Both the position numbers and the translations under genes were made by a program. Positions 56,022-64,000 of a DNA stretch of 64,000 nucleotides are shown piece after piece. Location: assembly GCA_036645935.1 (NCBI GenBank), contig JAVXNE010000001.1, forward strand, positions 1-64,000. Direction: 5' to 3'. Each line of letters starts with the position of its first letter. Positions within the stretch are counted from its first letter, which is position 1. This DNA is from JAUNBN01 sp036645935 (GTDB taxonomy: Bacteria; Bacillota; Clostridia; Oscillospirales; Ruminococcaceae). The notes below the pieces were generated by a model that searched no databases, had not been told where the DNA came from, and worked only from the letters and a program-made list of their open reading frames with translations.

Positions 56022-57422
56022 TTACTTTTCCGTCTCGTATCCGTTAAGCAATATCGACATCACCGAGCCCCAGTTATCGTAGGCGACTCCTGTGCTCACC
56101 GTTTTTTCAATTCCAAAACAATATGAGTAACCACTGTTAATCCATCCGTTTTCACCCTCAACATCGTCCAGACCGTAAAACGCATTGTGGGAGGTAAGCG
56201 GTGAAATCGAATATGTCACAAAAACCCCTTTGCCGTGATTGGCCGCTGCAAACTCGCGCGCAGCTGCATCCCTTTGACGTGACAATTTATCGCTGCATGC
56301 GATATCCATACTCGCAAACGCAACGTCTGTTATAAATATAACCGCACATGCCGCAACGACAACGCGGCTGACATTGACAATGCTGTTTTCAACGCAGAGA
56401 GCAACCACCCGAATGCTCGCGGAAATGATGAAGATTGCTGGAAATATCAGCGCTCTTTCGGGCAGCATCGTTGCCAGCGCGAGCGCGTAGTTTGCTGCAA
56501 GTCCGCTGATAAACAACACCGTGGGGGCGAATAGCTCCTCCCTGTATCCTCTTGTCCACAGTGCGACGCATCCCGCAAAAAAAACAACTATCGGAACCGC
56601 AAATTTAACAAGGTGATTGGTTGCAAGCGCTATTTTCCCGATGAAAAACGTAAATGACCCAGTCTCTATTCCGACATATGCTGCGCGTACAGCGTTTCCG
56701 GGAGAGAGCAATACAAACGCGCACCCCAAAGTTAGCGCAAGCGTACCGGCGACTCCACTCAGCGGCAGTTTCCTCTTTTGGCGATATTTGCGGTATGCTA
56801 TCATTGCTAAAACCGCAATGAGCGCAGCGGGTGAGCCGTTTTCGCTGCTCGCTCCGGCCATCAGTCCCAACAACGCTATTCCCACGCATGAAACCGCCTT
56901 GCGCAAATAATTACTTCCGCGTTTTTCCCGTTCTTCGGACATGAGGTACTTGAAGCAGCACAGGAAACAGACAATATAGCACGCCCCCCAAAGATAGTTG
57001 CACGAGCCCATCAACCACAGCGTTGTCTGCCCCATCACCGGTATGAAAAACCACATCATCGCAACTGTCAGTGCGTACAACACCGGCGAGGACTTATCTC
57101 TTTTAACTTTTGCGAGTATATAAACGGCAAGGGTAATCAGCGTGTACATAAAAGCATTGGCGACATTGAATACCGCCTTGTCCAGCTTGTTGAAAATCTG
57201 ATTTGTAAAAACCGCCAAAGCGCGTCCGCCCCACCCTAAATAATACGTTTTCGCTTCGCTGAACGCCCTCGATATGAGTTGTGTTCTGTCTCTTTCATAC
57301 GGCATATGTATGAGCTCGTCCGCAACATATGGCGTTATACAATTGAGCGCAAGCTGCGTCAAAAATACGGCAAGCACCAAAATTATTATTATAGTTTTAT
57401 TTCTCTTTTCAGTTGCAGCCAT
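56022..57422 (-). CDS. DUF6056-like polytopic membrane protein
   Basis: About 466 residues with roughly ten to eleven helices and a C-terminal extracytoplasmic part of about 80 residues. The first loop has the charged pattern CITPYVADELIHMPYERD followed by YLGWGGRALAVFTNQIF, similar to the opening loop of GT-C-fold or DUF6056 proteins, which may transfer lipid-linked sugars. ATG at 57422 follows AGGTGGG; the longer frame upstream has no site. Function is unproven. It is a single-gene unit. Confidence 0.65.
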   Translation of the reverse strand: MAATEKRNKTIIIILVLAVFLTQLALNCITPYVADELIHMPYERDRTQLISRAFSEAKTYYLGWGGRALAVFTNQIFNKLDKAVFNVANAFMYTLITLAVYILAKVKRDKSSPVLYALTVAMMWFFIPVMGQTTLWLMGSCNYLWGACYIVCFLCCFKYLMSEEREKRGSNYLRKAVSCVGIALLGLMAGASSENGSPAALIAVLAMIAYRKYRQKRKLPLSGVAGTLALTLGCAFVLLSPGNAVRAAYVGIETGSFTFFIGKIALATNHLVKFAVPIVVFFAGCVALWTRGYREELFAPTVLFISGLAANYALALATMLPERALIFPAIFIISASIRVVALCVENSIVNVSRVVVAACAVIFITDVAFASMDIACSDKLSRQRDAAAREFAAANHGKGVFVTYSISPLTSHNAFYGLDDVEGENGWINSGYSYCFGIEKTVSTGVAYDNWGSVMSILLNGYETEK

Positions 57423-58026
57423 ATCGCCCACCTTAAAAATGTTTTGTGCATCAATATTGCAAATCAACATGCACCGCAGTGATGGATTAGCTCTGCCATC
57501 TCTCTTGATTGATCCCGCTCATTCCTATTTCTGTGCTCCCTGCCCTGTCTCCCTGCGCAATCCGAAATTCTTTTTTGGAACTTCCAGTCAGCGTCAGGTT
57601 TCGATATCTGCCTTTACCCATCAGGTTTTTAGCACTTCTTTGAAACACACCCCAAAAAGAAAGCTTATGTTCCACATCGGCCTTACCCGCGCTAACTTTC
57701 GGGGATTTTTTCTGCTCTGCCACTTTTCGCATTGCTCCCCGCACTTAAGTGACGGAAATTTTGCACAACCCGTATGTCACTTTACCCTGCCCGCTGTCGG
57801 ATATTTTTGCACGCTTTGCGCAAAGTGCAATCTCACCCTGCAAACTCAGCAAATATCACTGTATTTTTACTATTATAACATAAAATCAATCTCTGCTTTT
57901 AAGCAATTTCCATTTGCAAGTTTGAAGCACATGGTGGCGGAAAATATATTTCACTACTGTCCGAAAACGCATCCATACGCTTGTCTTACAAGGTTGCAGA
58001 GGATTTGCAACATCAGCGGTCAAATA
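57423..58026. other. Intergenic stretch, no gene seen
   Basis: About 600 nt of AT-rich sequence. A short imperfect hairpin (57807-57830, arms TTGCA and TGCAA with inner CTTTGCGCAAAG) is the only structure. It must hold the promoter of the DUF6056 gene and the end of the Crp/Fnr gene. Confidence 0.4.
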
Positions 58027-58725
58027 TCACAGCGCAATTAGCTCAAGCTCTAATCGGAGTCTTATTTCAAAATGATTCTTGTGATACTCGATGATCCCTT
58101 CCTTTTTCATTCGTGAAAGCTCACGTGAGAGTGCGCTGCGATCGCAACCAAGATATCGGGATTGTCCCTCTCGATCGTGCTCGACAGAAAAACAATCTTC
58201 GCCTGAGCGCGCGCTCTGTTCCAACAGATAAACAGCTATCCTGCCCCGCAAACTCGGGTTTAGCAGCAGGGCGAGCCTTCGATTAAGTGCAAAATATTTA
58301 CGGGATGCCTCGGCGACAAGATTGCGAACGACACTGTTCCGCGCCACCTCACATCCGGCACATGGCGCCAACAGCCGCTCGAATGAAAATCTCAGCACCA
58401 AACACCTTCCATGAGCGCGCACTGAAACAGGGCTGTGCTCATCGCTACCCGACAGCAGATCTCCGAACTCATCCCCCTCACCGAATTCATTTATCGTGAC
58501 CGTTTTCCCGTTTTCTGCCGCTCTCTCTCCAACTGCGCCACCTGAGACAATCACGAAAATATCTGGCTGTTCGTCTCCCTGCATGATGAAAAAGCCCCCC
58601 TCATCGCAGCTTTCAAGTGATGCCCCTATTAAATCAAGCAGCCGAATTAGCTCCCGCTCACACACTCCCTTAAAAAGCGCCGATATCGATATCGTGCTGA
58701 TATATTGCAAAATCTCTGTGCCCAT
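58027..58725 (-). CDS. Crp/Fnr family transcription regulator
   Basis: A 232-residue regulator. The cyclic-nucleotide-binding-type domain (about 15-130) has the beta-roll pattern EGGFFIMQGDEQPDIFVIVSGG in two stretches and GEGDEFGDLL. A helix-turn-helix near 180-222 has YLGCDRSALSRELSRMKKEGIIEY. No FNR-type cluster of four cysteines is evident, so the effector could be a small molecule or haem. It is divergent from the binding protein/permease genes and may control them; a palindrome lies between. Confidence 0.88.
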   Translation of the reverse strand: MGTEILQYISTISISALFKGVCERELIRLLDLIGASLESCDEGGFFIMQGDEQPDIFVIVSGGAVGERAAENGKTVTINEFGEGDEFGDLLSGSDEHSPVSVRAHGRCLVLRFSFERLLAPCAGCEVARNSVVRNLVAEASRKYFALNRRLALLLNPSLRGRIAVYLLEQSARSGEDCFSVEHDREGQSRYLGCDRSALSRELSRMKKEGIIEYHKNHFEIRLRLELELIAL

Positions 58726-58747
58726 CGCTTAGTCATCCTTACATTTT

Positions 58748-58761
58748 GTTGCTGTGGCAAC
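58748..58761. promoter_or_regulatory. Candidate Crp/Fnr-type operator
   Basis: The dyad GTTGC-N4-GCAAC (58748-58761), extended by TT and AA-rich flanks, lies 22 nt before the regulator start and about 120 nt before the divergent gene. Its geometry (two half-sites, 4-nt centre) fits a Crp/Fnr dimer. A possible promoter overlaps it. Confidence 0.45.
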
Positions 58762-58882
58762 GTAATTGTATTGTATATAGTACTACACTTGATAAATCAC
58801 ATCAATCCTTTTCTTGCTGCGGCGGGAAGCACACTATGTGCGAAACAATCAAACTCAAAAAAATATTATGAGGTGCTTTAAA

Positions 58883-59881
58883 GTGAACAAACTGTTTAAA
58901 TTTATTATGGCAACAGCTCTCACGCTCTGTCTGCTTGTCGGGTGTGCAGCGGCTCCCCAAAAACCTGCCGAGGATGCGACAATAAGACTCGCGTCGCTCA
59001 AAGGGCCGACGACGATGGGGCTTGTAAAGTTGCTTCACGACACTCAAGAGAACGACGGCAAAAGCGCAAGCGGGGGCTACACTCTTGCAAATGAAATTCA
59101 CGGCACCGCCGACGAGATAACCGCGCTGCTGGTAAACAAGGAAATTGACATGGCTGCAATTCCCTGTAATCTTGCGTCGGTGCTGTATTCCAAAACCGGC
59201 GGAGACATTAAGGTTGCGGCAGTCAACACCCTCGGTGTTCTCTATGTTGTGGAGGCCGGGGACAGCGTGAAATCCGTCGCAGATCTCGCCGGAAAGAATA
59301 TCTATTCAACCGGAAAGGGCACCACTCCCGAATATGTTCTCAACGCCATTCTCTCGTGGAACAAGCTGGATCCCGCAAGCGACGTCAATGTCGAATACAA
59401 GTCGGAGGCAACAGAGATTGCGGCGCTGCTCTCCGAGGGCAACGGTGCGATTGCGGTTCTGCCGCAGCCATACGTCACGTCAGTGCTCATGCAAAACAAG
59501 GATACCCGAATCGCCCTGGACCTAACAAAGGAATGGAAGAACTCCGGAAATGGCGGCTCGCTCGTGACAGGTGTGCTTGTTGTGCGCGGCGAGTTCGCAC
59601 AGCAGCACCCCGACGCTGTGGCGGCGTTCCTTTCAGATTACGAAACATCTGTCGAATGGGTCAACGCCAACCCCTCAGATTCAGCTGCGCTCATCGAGAG
59701 CTACGGAATTGTCGCAAAGGCCGATATCGCGCAGCAGGCGCTTCCCTACTGCAACATTGTTTTTGAAACCGGAAAGCAGATGAAAACCGACGTTTCATCG
59801 TACCTTGACGTATTGTTTAAACAAAATCCAAAAGCTGTCGGAGGTTCTATGCCCAATGACGACTTTTATTACGAGGCATAA
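58883..59881 (+). CDS. ABC transporter substrate-binding lipoprotein (NitT/TauT-like)
   Basis: About 332 residues. The GTG at 58883, 9 nt after GAGG, gives a signal peptide with lipobox LCLLVGC and lipidated C21. The mature part resembles SsuA/TauA/ThiY-type proteins: ATIRLASLKGPTTMGLVKLL, then DEITALLVNKEIDMAAIP, and NIYSTGKGTTPEYVLNAIL. Such proteins bind small molecules such as sulfonates, nitrate or thiamine precursors; the ligand here is unknown. It overlaps the permease gene by 26 nt. Confidence 0.88.
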   Translation: MNKLFKFIMATALTLCLLVGCAAAPQKPAEDATIRLASLKGPTTMGLVKLLHDTQENDGKSASGGYTLANEIHGTADEITALLVNKEIDMAAIPCNLASVLYSKTGGDIKVAAVNTLGVLYVVEAGDSVKSVADLAGKNIYSTGKGTTPEYVLNAILSWNKLDPASDVNVEYKSEATEIAALLSEGNGAIAVLPQPYVTSVLMQNKDTRIALDLTKEWKNSGNGGSLVTGVLVVRGEFAQQHPDAVAAFLSDYETSVEWVNANPSDSAALIESYGIVAKADIAQQALPYCNIVFETGKQMKTDVSSYLDVLFKQNPKAVGGSMPNDDFYYEA

Positions 59882-60632
59882 ACGAGCATTATACCGAATT
59901 TTAAGTGCTGCGGCATGGTTTGCCGTGTGGCAGCTGTTCTCCGTAATCGTCGGAGAACAGCTGTTCTTGGCATCTCCATTGAGCGTTCTGAAAAAACTCG
60001 GGGAGCTTTTCCAAACAAAAGGGTTTTATCTCGCTGTTCTCTTTTCTCTCACGAGAATCACACTCGGATTTGTGTGCGCCGCAGCTGTCGGCTGTGCGCT
60101 CGGGGCGCTCGCGTATAAAAGTGAACTTGCGCGCGTGCTGTTGCGACCTTTCATGGCAGTAGTCAAGGCGACCCCTGTCGCGTCCTTCATAATTCTCGCA
60201 CTGATAATGACCGGTTCCGAAAACCTCAGCGCGCTCATCTCATTTTTGATGGTGCTTCCTGTATTTTATTCCAATATTCTGTCTGGGCTGAGCAGTGTTG
60301 AACCTGAGCGCTTCGAGGCGGCCGAGGTTTTCGGAATGGCGCGGGGTGATCGCTTTCGCTTTATATTCATGCCTTATGTGACGCCTTACTTCTCATCGGC
60401 GTGCTCAATTGGACTCGGCATGGCATGGAAATCGGGAGTTGCCGCCGAGGTTATCGGTCTTGCCGCAGGCTCGATGGGTGAAAAACTCTATGAGGCAAAA
60501 ATCTATCTCGATACTGCAGAACTGTTCGCATACACCACAATTATAATACTCATCTCGCTTTTACTCGAGAGATTTTCACTGCGGCTTGTGCGTGCCGCCG
60601 AGGCTTCGCTGCTCAAAAATCGATATATCTGA
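59856..60632 (+). CDS. ABC transporter permease (SsuC/TauC family)
   Basis: A 258-residue permease with about six helices. The BPD_transp_1 core has EAAEVFGMARGDRFRFIFMPY, the loop that contacts the ATPase, followed by GLGMAWKSGVAAEVIG, typical of this family. It starts inside the end of the binding-protein gene. The matching ATPase is not encoded in the following 3 kb, so the pump must borrow one from elsewhere. Confidence 0.88.
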   Translation: MTTFITRHKRALYRILSAAAWFAVWQLFSVIVGEQLFLASPLSVLKKLGELFQTKGFYLAVLFSLTRITLGFVCAAAVGCALGALAYKSELARVLLRPFMAVVKATPVASFIILALIMTGSENLSALISFLMVLPVFYSNILSGLSSVEPERFEAAEVFGMARGDRFRFIFMPYVTPYFSSACSIGLGMAWKSGVAAEVIGLAAGSMGEKLYEAKIYLDTAELFAYTTIIILISLLLERFSLRLVRAAEASLLKNRYI

Positions 60633-60778
60633 GATGGCACTTCGAGAGTTCCATGCTATATCTCAAACTTAGAACGCATACAGTTCTGTTTGATGTTTTG
60701 CCCTCTCAAGAGACCGACTGACAACATGGCGATCTGTCCAAACAGAGCTTCAAGAATTGCGGTTACTGCTTATGACAG

Positions 60779-60816
60779 AAAAAACTCTCGGCTAATAGTC
60801 CGAGAGTTTTTATTTT
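60779..60816 (+). terminator. Terminator after the ABC permease
   Basis: AAAAACTCTCGG (60780-60791) pairs with CCGAGAGTTTTT (60800-60811) around an 8-nt loop, followed by TATTTTG. The 150 nt between it and the permease stop hold no gene. Confidence 0.85.
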
Positions 60817-60930
60817 GCAATTTTACTAGGTTATTAAAAATTTCACCGTCACCGCCGCGTTCATTCGCGCAAGACGCGTCAATCTGAAATACCTAGTTTC
60901 ATTGCTTAGCCCAGCTTTTGACATGATCGA

Positions 60931-61377
60931 TTATTCTGGATTGATGGCTTCATTGCTTTCATCTGCATGTCGGCGCGCGATGAAGCTCTCCAAGATGAGC
61001 GCCGCCGCCGCCGCATCTATCGTCTGCTTGCGTTTTTTGCCGCGCGTATCGGTCTCGTTCATGTAGCGCACTGCCTGTGCTGTGGTCAATCGCTCATCGT
61101 ACAGCTCAACCGGGATATCCCGCATGATTGTCTCGATCATTGTTGCGACACGTCGGCATTTCTCGGCCCTTGAGCCCTCGCTGCCGTCCATATTGCGAGG
61201 CAATCCCACAACAATCATTGCAGCCTCGTATTCGCGCGCAGCATAAACAATCTTCTCAACCGTTTTCGGGAGGCTCTTTTCTTCAATTACCCCGAGCGGA
61301 GAACACAGAAACTCGGTGCGGTCGCACATCGCAAGACCCGTGCGCGAATCGCCGAAATCCACTGCCATTATCTTCAT
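60931..61377 (-). CDS. ruvX: RuvX/YqgF family Holliday-junction resolvase-like nuclease
   Basis: A 148-residue RNase-H-like protein implicated in 16S rRNA 5' end processing and recombination. The start MKIMAVDFGDSRTGLAMCD has the catalytic Asp at position 7, followed by VGLPRNMDGSEGSRAEKC and the ending YDERLTTAQAVRYMNE with the second acidic pair; KRKQTIDAAAAALILESF matches the family's last helix. It follows lysS with 59 nt between. Confidence 0.93.
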   Translation of the reverse strand: MKIMAVDFGDSRTGLAMCDRTEFLCSPLGVIEEKSLPKTVEKIVYAAREYEAAMIVVGLPRNMDGSEGSRAEKCRRVATMIETIMRDIPVELYDERLTTAQAVRYMNETDTRGKKRKQTIDAAAAALILESFIARRHADESNEAINPE

Positions 61378-61436
61378 TTCAAGCGTCCTTTCCCGATATC
61401 TTCACCGTTTTCGTGAAACTCGCAAGCCGCAATTCC

Positions 61437-62951
61437 TCACTCGTTGAGTGGTCTCATCGTCGGGAATAGCAACACATCGCGTATCGAGGAAGACCCTGTC
61501 AACAACATCACAAGCCTGTCCACGCCGACGCCAAGGCCCCCGGTCGGCGGCATTCCGTATTCCAGTGCGGTGAGGAAGTCCTCGTCAACACCGCAGGCCT
61601 CGTCGTCCCCCATCGCCTTGAGACGCGCCTGATTTTCAAAGCGCTCGCGCTGATCAATTGGATCGTTCAGCTCGGAAAACGCATTGCAGTATTCCCGTCC
61701 GCCGATAAAGAGTTCAAAGCGCTCGGTGTATTCCGGACGAAGCGCATCCCGCTTTGAGAGCGGCGAGATGTCAACCGGGTGACCTGTGAGAAATGTCGGC
61801 TGAATAAGCTTGCTCTCGCAGAATTTTTCAAAAAATAAATTGAGTATATCTCCCTTAAGGTGGCGCGTTTCAAACGCGACGCCACGCTCTTTTGCCACAG
61901 CCCGAGCCTCATCCAGTGTTTTCAGCTCGTCAAAATCAATGCCAGTCTCCTGCTGCACCGCGTCCTTCATGCGCACACGAGCAAATGGCTGAGAGAGATC
62001 ATATTCCACACCGTCCAGTGTGGCAATCGGGTGCTCTCCGAGAACTGAAATCGCAACTGCGCGCAGCATATCCTCGGTCAGATCCATCATCTGCTCATAG
62101 TCGGCATAGGCCATGTAGCATTCAAGCATGGTGAATTCAGGGTTGTGCCGCACCGAAATTCCCTCGTTTCGAAAGACGCGGCCGATCTCGTACACCCGCT
62201 CAAGACCTCCGACTATCAGCCGCTTAAGATGAAGTTCCAGCGCGATTCGGAGATACATATCCATATCGAGGGTATTGTGGTGTGTCACAAAAGGACGCGC
62301 TGTCGCGCCGCCCGCCTGCGTGTGTAGCACGGGTGTCTCAACTTCATAGAATCCGCGGCTGTCAAGATACGCGCGCAGCTGCTTGATTATTTTGGAACGC
62401 ATTATGAAAGCGTCCTTGACCTCGGGGTTTACTATGAGGTCGAGATAGCGCTGACGATATCTAAGTTCGGTATCTTTAAGCCCGTGATATTTCTCAGGCA
62501 ACGGACGCAGGGATTTTGAGAGCAGCATAATCTCTCTCGCGTGAACCGACACCTCTCCGCGTCGCGTTTTAAACGCAAACCCTTTGATTCCGACAATGTC
62601 GCCCAAATCCCATGTCTTGAATGCAGCGAAAGCCTCCTGACCTATGTCGTCACTGCGGACATAGACCTGTATCTTACCCTCGCGGTCTCGAATGTCAATG
62701 AAATTCGCCTTGCCCATGTCGCGCCAGCTCGTAATGCGCCCCGCGACAGAGACATCTTTGCCGTCCAGCCCGAGCGAATCGAAATTCTCCACTATCTCGG
62801 TGCTGTGCTCGCGCGCCTCAAAGGACGTTATCTGAAAAGGGTCACGCCCACTGTCCTTAAGCTTTTGCAGCTTGTCCTTTCTTATGGAAATCTGCTCGCT
62901 TTCGGAAAGCTGCGGCTGTGCTTCATCCTGTGTTCTCGCGTCCTCGCTCAT
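61437..62951 (-). CDS. lysS: Lysyl-tRNA synthetase (class II)
   Basis: A 504-residue synthetase. The N-terminal OB-fold domain (about 60-165) is followed by the class II core with motif 1 around RGFYEVETPVLHTQAGGATA, motif 2 VFRNEGISVRHNPEFTMLE, and motif 3 GLGVGVDRLVMLLTG near the end. Strong G-run ribosome site before ATG. It sits between greA and ruvX, and the Firmicutes pair greA-lysS is common. Confidence 0.97.
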   Translation of the reverse strand: MSEDARTQDEAQPQLSESEQISIRKDKLQKLKDSGRDPFQITSFEAREHSTEIVENFDSLGLDGKDVSVAGRITSWRDMGKANFIDIRDREGKIQVYVRSDDIGQEAFAAFKTWDLGDIVGIKGFAFKTRRGEVSVHAREIMLLSKSLRPLPEKYHGLKDTELRYRQRYLDLIVNPEVKDAFIMRSKIIKQLRAYLDSRGFYEVETPVLHTQAGGATARPFVTHHNTLDMDMYLRIALELHLKRLIVGGLERVYEIGRVFRNEGISVRHNPEFTMLECYMAYADYEQMMDLTEDMLRAVAISVLGEHPIATLDGVEYDLSQPFARVRMKDAVQQETGIDFDELKTLDEARAVAKERGVAFETRHLKGDILNLFFEKFCESKLIQPTFLTGHPVDISPLSKRDALRPEYTERFELFIGGREYCNAFSELNDPIDQRERFENQARLKAMGDDEACGVDEDFLTALEYGMPPTGGLGVGVDRLVMLLTGSSSIRDVLLFPTMRPLNE

Positions 62952-62985
62952 CTCTCTATTCCCCCGGTGTGCTGTGATATGAAAA

Positions 62986-63037
62986 TTTCCCGCGCGTCGT
63001 TTCGGAGCACCTGCGCTCCGCGCCGAAAAGCGGGAAA
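62986..63037 (-). terminator. Nested hairpin between greA and lysS
   Basis: TTTCCCGC (62986-62993) pairs with GCGGGAAA (63030-63037), enclosing a second helix (TTTCGGAGC with its partner, 63000-63028). On the minus strand a short AAATTTTC tail follows. It may be a partial terminator or a processing site that tunes lysS relative to greA. Confidence 0.5.
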
Positions 63038-63067
63038 CTGTAACTCGCGGCTAAACGGCCGTCGAGG

Positions 63068-63571
63068 TCAATCGAAGTTCTGCTTGCCGATTGCAAGAAT
63101 CTCGCACGTTATGAGTCCGCCTTTAACGGTAATCTCTATCTTGTCACCGACAACGTGGCCGACAAGTGCGCTGCCCATAGGCGATTCGTTGCTGATCTTG
63201 TTCACGTTGATATCCGATTCGCTCGAGCTGACTATCGAATAAACCTCCTCGATATCGCTGTCCTCGTCGGGATATTTAAATTTGCCGGTCACAACACAGC
63301 CGACGCAAACCTTATCTGTTGTCAGCTCATCCTCATCGATAACCTTTGCATTCTGCAGCATTTTCTCAATCTCGAGGATGCGTGCCTCGACCATCGCCTG
63401 TGCATTTTTCGCCTCATCATACTCGCTGTTTTCCGAGAGGTCTCCATGTGAGCGCGCTTCCTTGATTGTCTCGGCAATTTCTTTTCGCTTTGTGGTTTTA
63501 AGAAATTCCAGCTCCTGTTCATATGCAACGAGCTTGTTTTTGCTCATCAATTCTTCTTTTACAGCAGCCAT
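63068..63571 (-). CDS. greA: Transcription elongation factor GreA
   Basis: A 167-residue protein that rescues backtracked RNA polymerase. The N-terminal coiled coil carries the tip acidic motif HGDLSENSEYDEAK (about 42-55), needed for induced transcript cleavage, and the C-terminal FKBP-like domain contains NKISNESPMGSALVGHVVGD. Start at the first ATG is assumed; an internal ATG at residue 9 is possible. The upstream promoter is consensus. Confidence 0.96.
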   Translation of the reverse strand: MAAVKEELMSKNKLVAYEQELEFLKTTKRKEIAETIKEARSHGDLSENSEYDEAKNAQAMVEARILEIEKMLQNAKVIDEDELTTDKVCVGCVVTGKFKYPDEDSDIEEVYSIVSSSESDINVNKISNESPMGSALVGHVVGDKIEITVKGGLITCEILAIGKQNFD

Positions 63572-63609
63572 ATTATTTTCTCTCTTTCTTGCAAATACTA
63601 CAAGGGTAC

Positions 63610-63638
63610 ATTATAGGTGAATCACGGTATACTGTCAA
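63610..63638 (-). promoter_or_regulatory. Consensus SigA promoter of greA-lysS-ruvX
   Basis: On the minus strand TTGACA (63633-63638), a 17-nt spacer and TATAAT (63610-63615), 39 nt before the greA start. Both hexamers match the consensus fully. Confidence 0.92.
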
Positions 63639-63651
63639 GTATATGCAAACT

Positions 63652-63690
63652 GCGTCCGATTATCACGCGAAAATACGGATAATCGGACGC
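63652..63690. terminator. 13-bp hairpin between the protease gene and greA promoter
   Basis: GCGTCCGATTATC (63652-63664) pairs with 63678-63690 around a 13-nt loop. It follows the protease stop by 35 nt on the minus strand, but has no good U-tract there. Confidence 0.55.
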
Positions 63691-63724
63691 TTGAATCACG
63701 GAATTTTTTGCTGTTGCATCTTGG

Positions 63725-64000
63725 TTAGTGCTTCGCCCGAAGCGTTTCCGCAGCCTTTTGATATTGCGCGTCGAGCGCTTCATCGGGTTTAGTGACGAGA
63801 ATGAATTTCTCTCCTGCGGAGACCTCATAATCGGGTTTTACACCTGTCTCATTAAACGGACCGCTTTTGGGCGCTGCCAACAGCGCGACGGTCACACAAA
63901 CACCCGAACCGTCTCCGAGCTTGATGAGCTGTTGCAGTGTGCCCTGTCCCGCAGTCGGCTTACCGATTATCGTGACGTTGTCTGCGTCACTCATAACCGC
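63725..64000 (-). CDS. S41-family C-terminal processing protease, C-terminal part
   Basis: The gene runs off the right edge; only the last 91 or so codons are in the window. The visible part contains VTIIGKPTAGQGTLQQLIKL, the segment that follows the catalytic lysine helix in S41 (CtpA-like) proteases, then TGVKPDYEV, a conserved end of the domain. The catalytic Ser/Lys lie outside the window, as do any PDZ domain and signal peptide. It would cut proteins near their C-termini outside the membrane. Confidence 0.8.
   Translation of the reverse strand, partial: AVMSDADNVTIIGKPTAGQGTLQQLIKLGDGSGVCVTVALLAAPKSGPFNETGVKPDYEVSAGEKFILVTKPDEALDAQYQKAAETLRAKH

Noticed and set aside
1..64000. tRNA, rRNA genes and CRISPR arrays
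   Set aside because: The gaps were read for cloverleaf ends and regularly spaced repeats; none was seen.

Overview
The window looks like chromosome of an endospore-forming member of the Clostridia, probably from the Ruminococcaceae/Oscillospiraceae side. The evidence is a spoIVA gene with a DUF3794-LysM partner and a probable spoVM peptide, a four-gene glycogen operon that includes the clostridial subunit GlgD, a PASTA-kinase/PP2C pair inside the Firmicutes gmk-priA-fmt-rsmB-rsgA string, many GTG/TTG starts and strong purine-rich ribosome binding sites. Most of the window is of moderate to high GC; the first 9 kb are more AT-rich and hold decayed and mobile DNA.

Layout. 0-3.3 kb: an IS3-family element inserted in an already decayed CHAP-domain (cell-wall hydrolase) gene, then a frameshifted acyltransferase. 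4-8.3 kb: two-component system plus two-gene ABC exporter of the antimicrobial-peptide-resistance type. 8.3-9.45 kb: no intact gene. 9.5-15.7 kb: oligopeptide transporter, oppBCDF then oppA, on the minus strand, with oppA having its own promoter. 16.1-17.6 kb: membrane diguanylate cyclase. 17.7-20.9 kb: cobalamin riboswitch and btuFCD-like transporter. 21-24.3 kb: spoIVA, DUF3794-LysM and a 28-residue probable SpoVM, minus strand. 24.5-25.8 kb: unknown membrane protein. 26.2-38.9 kb: conserved minus-strand housekeeping string yicC-remA-gmk-rpoZ-priA-def-fmt-yugP-rsmB-rlmN-prpC-prkC-rsgA. 39-42.2 kb: three-gene biotin-dependent carboxyltransferase operon. 42.6-43.9 kb: putative glycosyltransferase. 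44.2-48.3 kb: hisS, aspS and two small membrane proteins. 49-54.7 kb: glgB-glgC-glgD-glgA. 55.1 kb: degV. 56-60.6 kb: DUF6056 membrane protein, a Crp/Fnr regulator and a divergent ABC binding protein/permease pair without an ATPase. 60.9-64 kb: greA-lysS-ruvX and the 3' end of a tail-specific protease.

How the genes work together. The sporulation group is the most coherent find: in Bacillus subtilis SpoVM is the small amphipathic peptide that anchors the SpoIVA ATPase on the forespore membrane, and here a SpoVM-like reading frame, too short for usual gene callers, lies just upstream of the DUF3794-spoIVA pair. The carboxyltransferase operon has the subunit make-up of methylmalonyl-CoA:pyruvate transcarboxylase (12S, 1.3S and 5S types) and lacks both a biotin carboxylase and a sodium-pump subunit. 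The kinase PrkC and phosphatase PrpC are co-transcribed with translation genes; PrkC carries additional Ig-like and InlB-type modules after its PASTA repeats. No tRNA, rRNA or CRISPR array was found.
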